The translations under genes and the position numbers were made by a program. From positions 1-13,141 of the forward strand of contig PLST01000318.1 in assembly GCA_003164255.1 (NCBI GenBank): 13,141 nt of DNA. The letters are read 5' to 3'. This document shows positions 12,925-13,141 of this stretch, in pieces. The notes under the pieces are model-generated. The model was given only the letters and a program-made list of their open reading frames with translations. It was not told the origin of the DNA and did no database searches. The number at the start of each line of letters is the position of its first letter. The first letter of the stretch is position 1. This DNA is from Acidobacteriaceae bacterium (lineage in GTDB: Bacteria > Acidobacteriota > Terriglobia > Terriglobales > Acidobacteriaceae).

Positions 12925-13141
12925 CCGACCTCGAGCACCGGAATTCCCTGCTCCCACAACTCCTTGTTCAGCGGGATGCTTGTGTTCTTGCCGTTGGTGT
13001 GGAACGTGAGCGGCTTTCCGGTTGCCAGCAACTTTACCTCGCGCACCGGCCGGTCAAGGGGACCGACGATGAGTTCCGTTGCAGCCGAGTCCATGGCGAA
13101 GACGTAGAATTTTCCAGCGCGCGATGTAGTGCGGTATGCGG
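12921..13141 (-). CDS. 3' end of a probable GH29 alpha-L-fucosidase (partial)
   Basis: An open frame of 73 codons enters from the right edge and stops at 12923-12921. It encodes RAGKFYVFAMD, then GPLDRPVREVKLLATGKPLTF and NTSIPLNKELWEQGIPVLEVG, a beta-rich pattern like the C-terminal beta-sandwich of alpha-L-fucosidases: a sugar-enzyme-like YVFAMD strand, VKLLATGKPL, then a Pro-Leu strand and a final VLEV. The catalytic barrel is outside the window, so the family is a guess. If right, it would cleave terminal alpha-L-fucose from plant or microbial glycans and fit with the GH172 enzyme in a glycan-using genome. The gene converges on xerC with a 4-base overlap. Confidence 0.5.
   Translation of the reverse strand, partial: AYRTTSRAGKFYVFAMDSAATELIVGPLDRPVREVKLLATGKPLTFHTNGKNTSIPLNKELWEQGIPVLEVG

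Noticed and set aside
1..13141. CRISPR arrays, tRNA or rRNA genes, transposases, phage genes
   Set aside because: No regularly spaced repeats, no cloverleaf with a CCA-type arm, and no transposase or phage structural motif found on reading through; the tyrosine recombinases look like XerC/XerD rather than element integrases.

Overview
The window looks like chromosomal DNA of a Gram-negative, plant-polymer-degrading soil bacterium. Acidobacteriota (Terriglobia/Acidobacteriaceae-like) is my best guess, from a GC content near 60% by eye, a Tat-exported DUF2961/GH172 enzyme, a probable GH29 fucosidase tail, adjacent xerD-xerC and the protein style. No rRNA or tRNA is present, so this placement is inference.

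Layout. (1) 1-1823: an AlkD-like DNA glycosylase (+) faces a complete HigB-HigA toxin-antitoxin pair (-). This block is bracketed by two same-orientation copies of the 3' end of a DUF2961 gene: a truncated remnant at 78-179 and the intact gene's own end at about 1827-1905. (2) 1824-4554: the intact Tat-exported GH172 gene (-) diverges from an atypical NRAMP-family transporter (+) that lacks two metal-ligand residues of Mn/Fe transporters and is preceded by a 4-codon mini-ORF with a better ribosome-binding site than its own. (3) 4615-5115: a small membrane-anchored protein of unknown function. (4) 5178-9132, all minus strand: a three-part redox fusion, a HAD phosphatase, a MutT-type Nudix hydrolase and an orphan HigA-type regulator. 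(5) 9368-10705: a sugar-porter MFS permease, divergent from the fusion. (6) 10892-12924: xerD and xerC overlapping by ATGA, followed tail-to-tail by the 3' end of a probable alpha-L-fucosidase gene whose stop shares a CTAG with the xerC stop.

The most interesting object is the 760-residue fusion at 6850-9132: a membrane desaturase/hydroxylase with three histidine boxes, a Rieske [2Fe-2S] domain and an NqrF-like FAD/NADH reductase in one chain. Its first two parts resemble MocD and MocE, and its third part does the job of MocF, the separate proteins of rhizobial rhizopine (3-O-methyl-scyllo-inosamine) catabolism. One polypeptide could therefore carry electrons from NADH to a di-iron membrane oxygenase. 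The divergent sugar/polyol-type permease suggests the substrate may be an O-methylated sugar or cyclitol, though a lipid substrate is equally possible from sequence alone.
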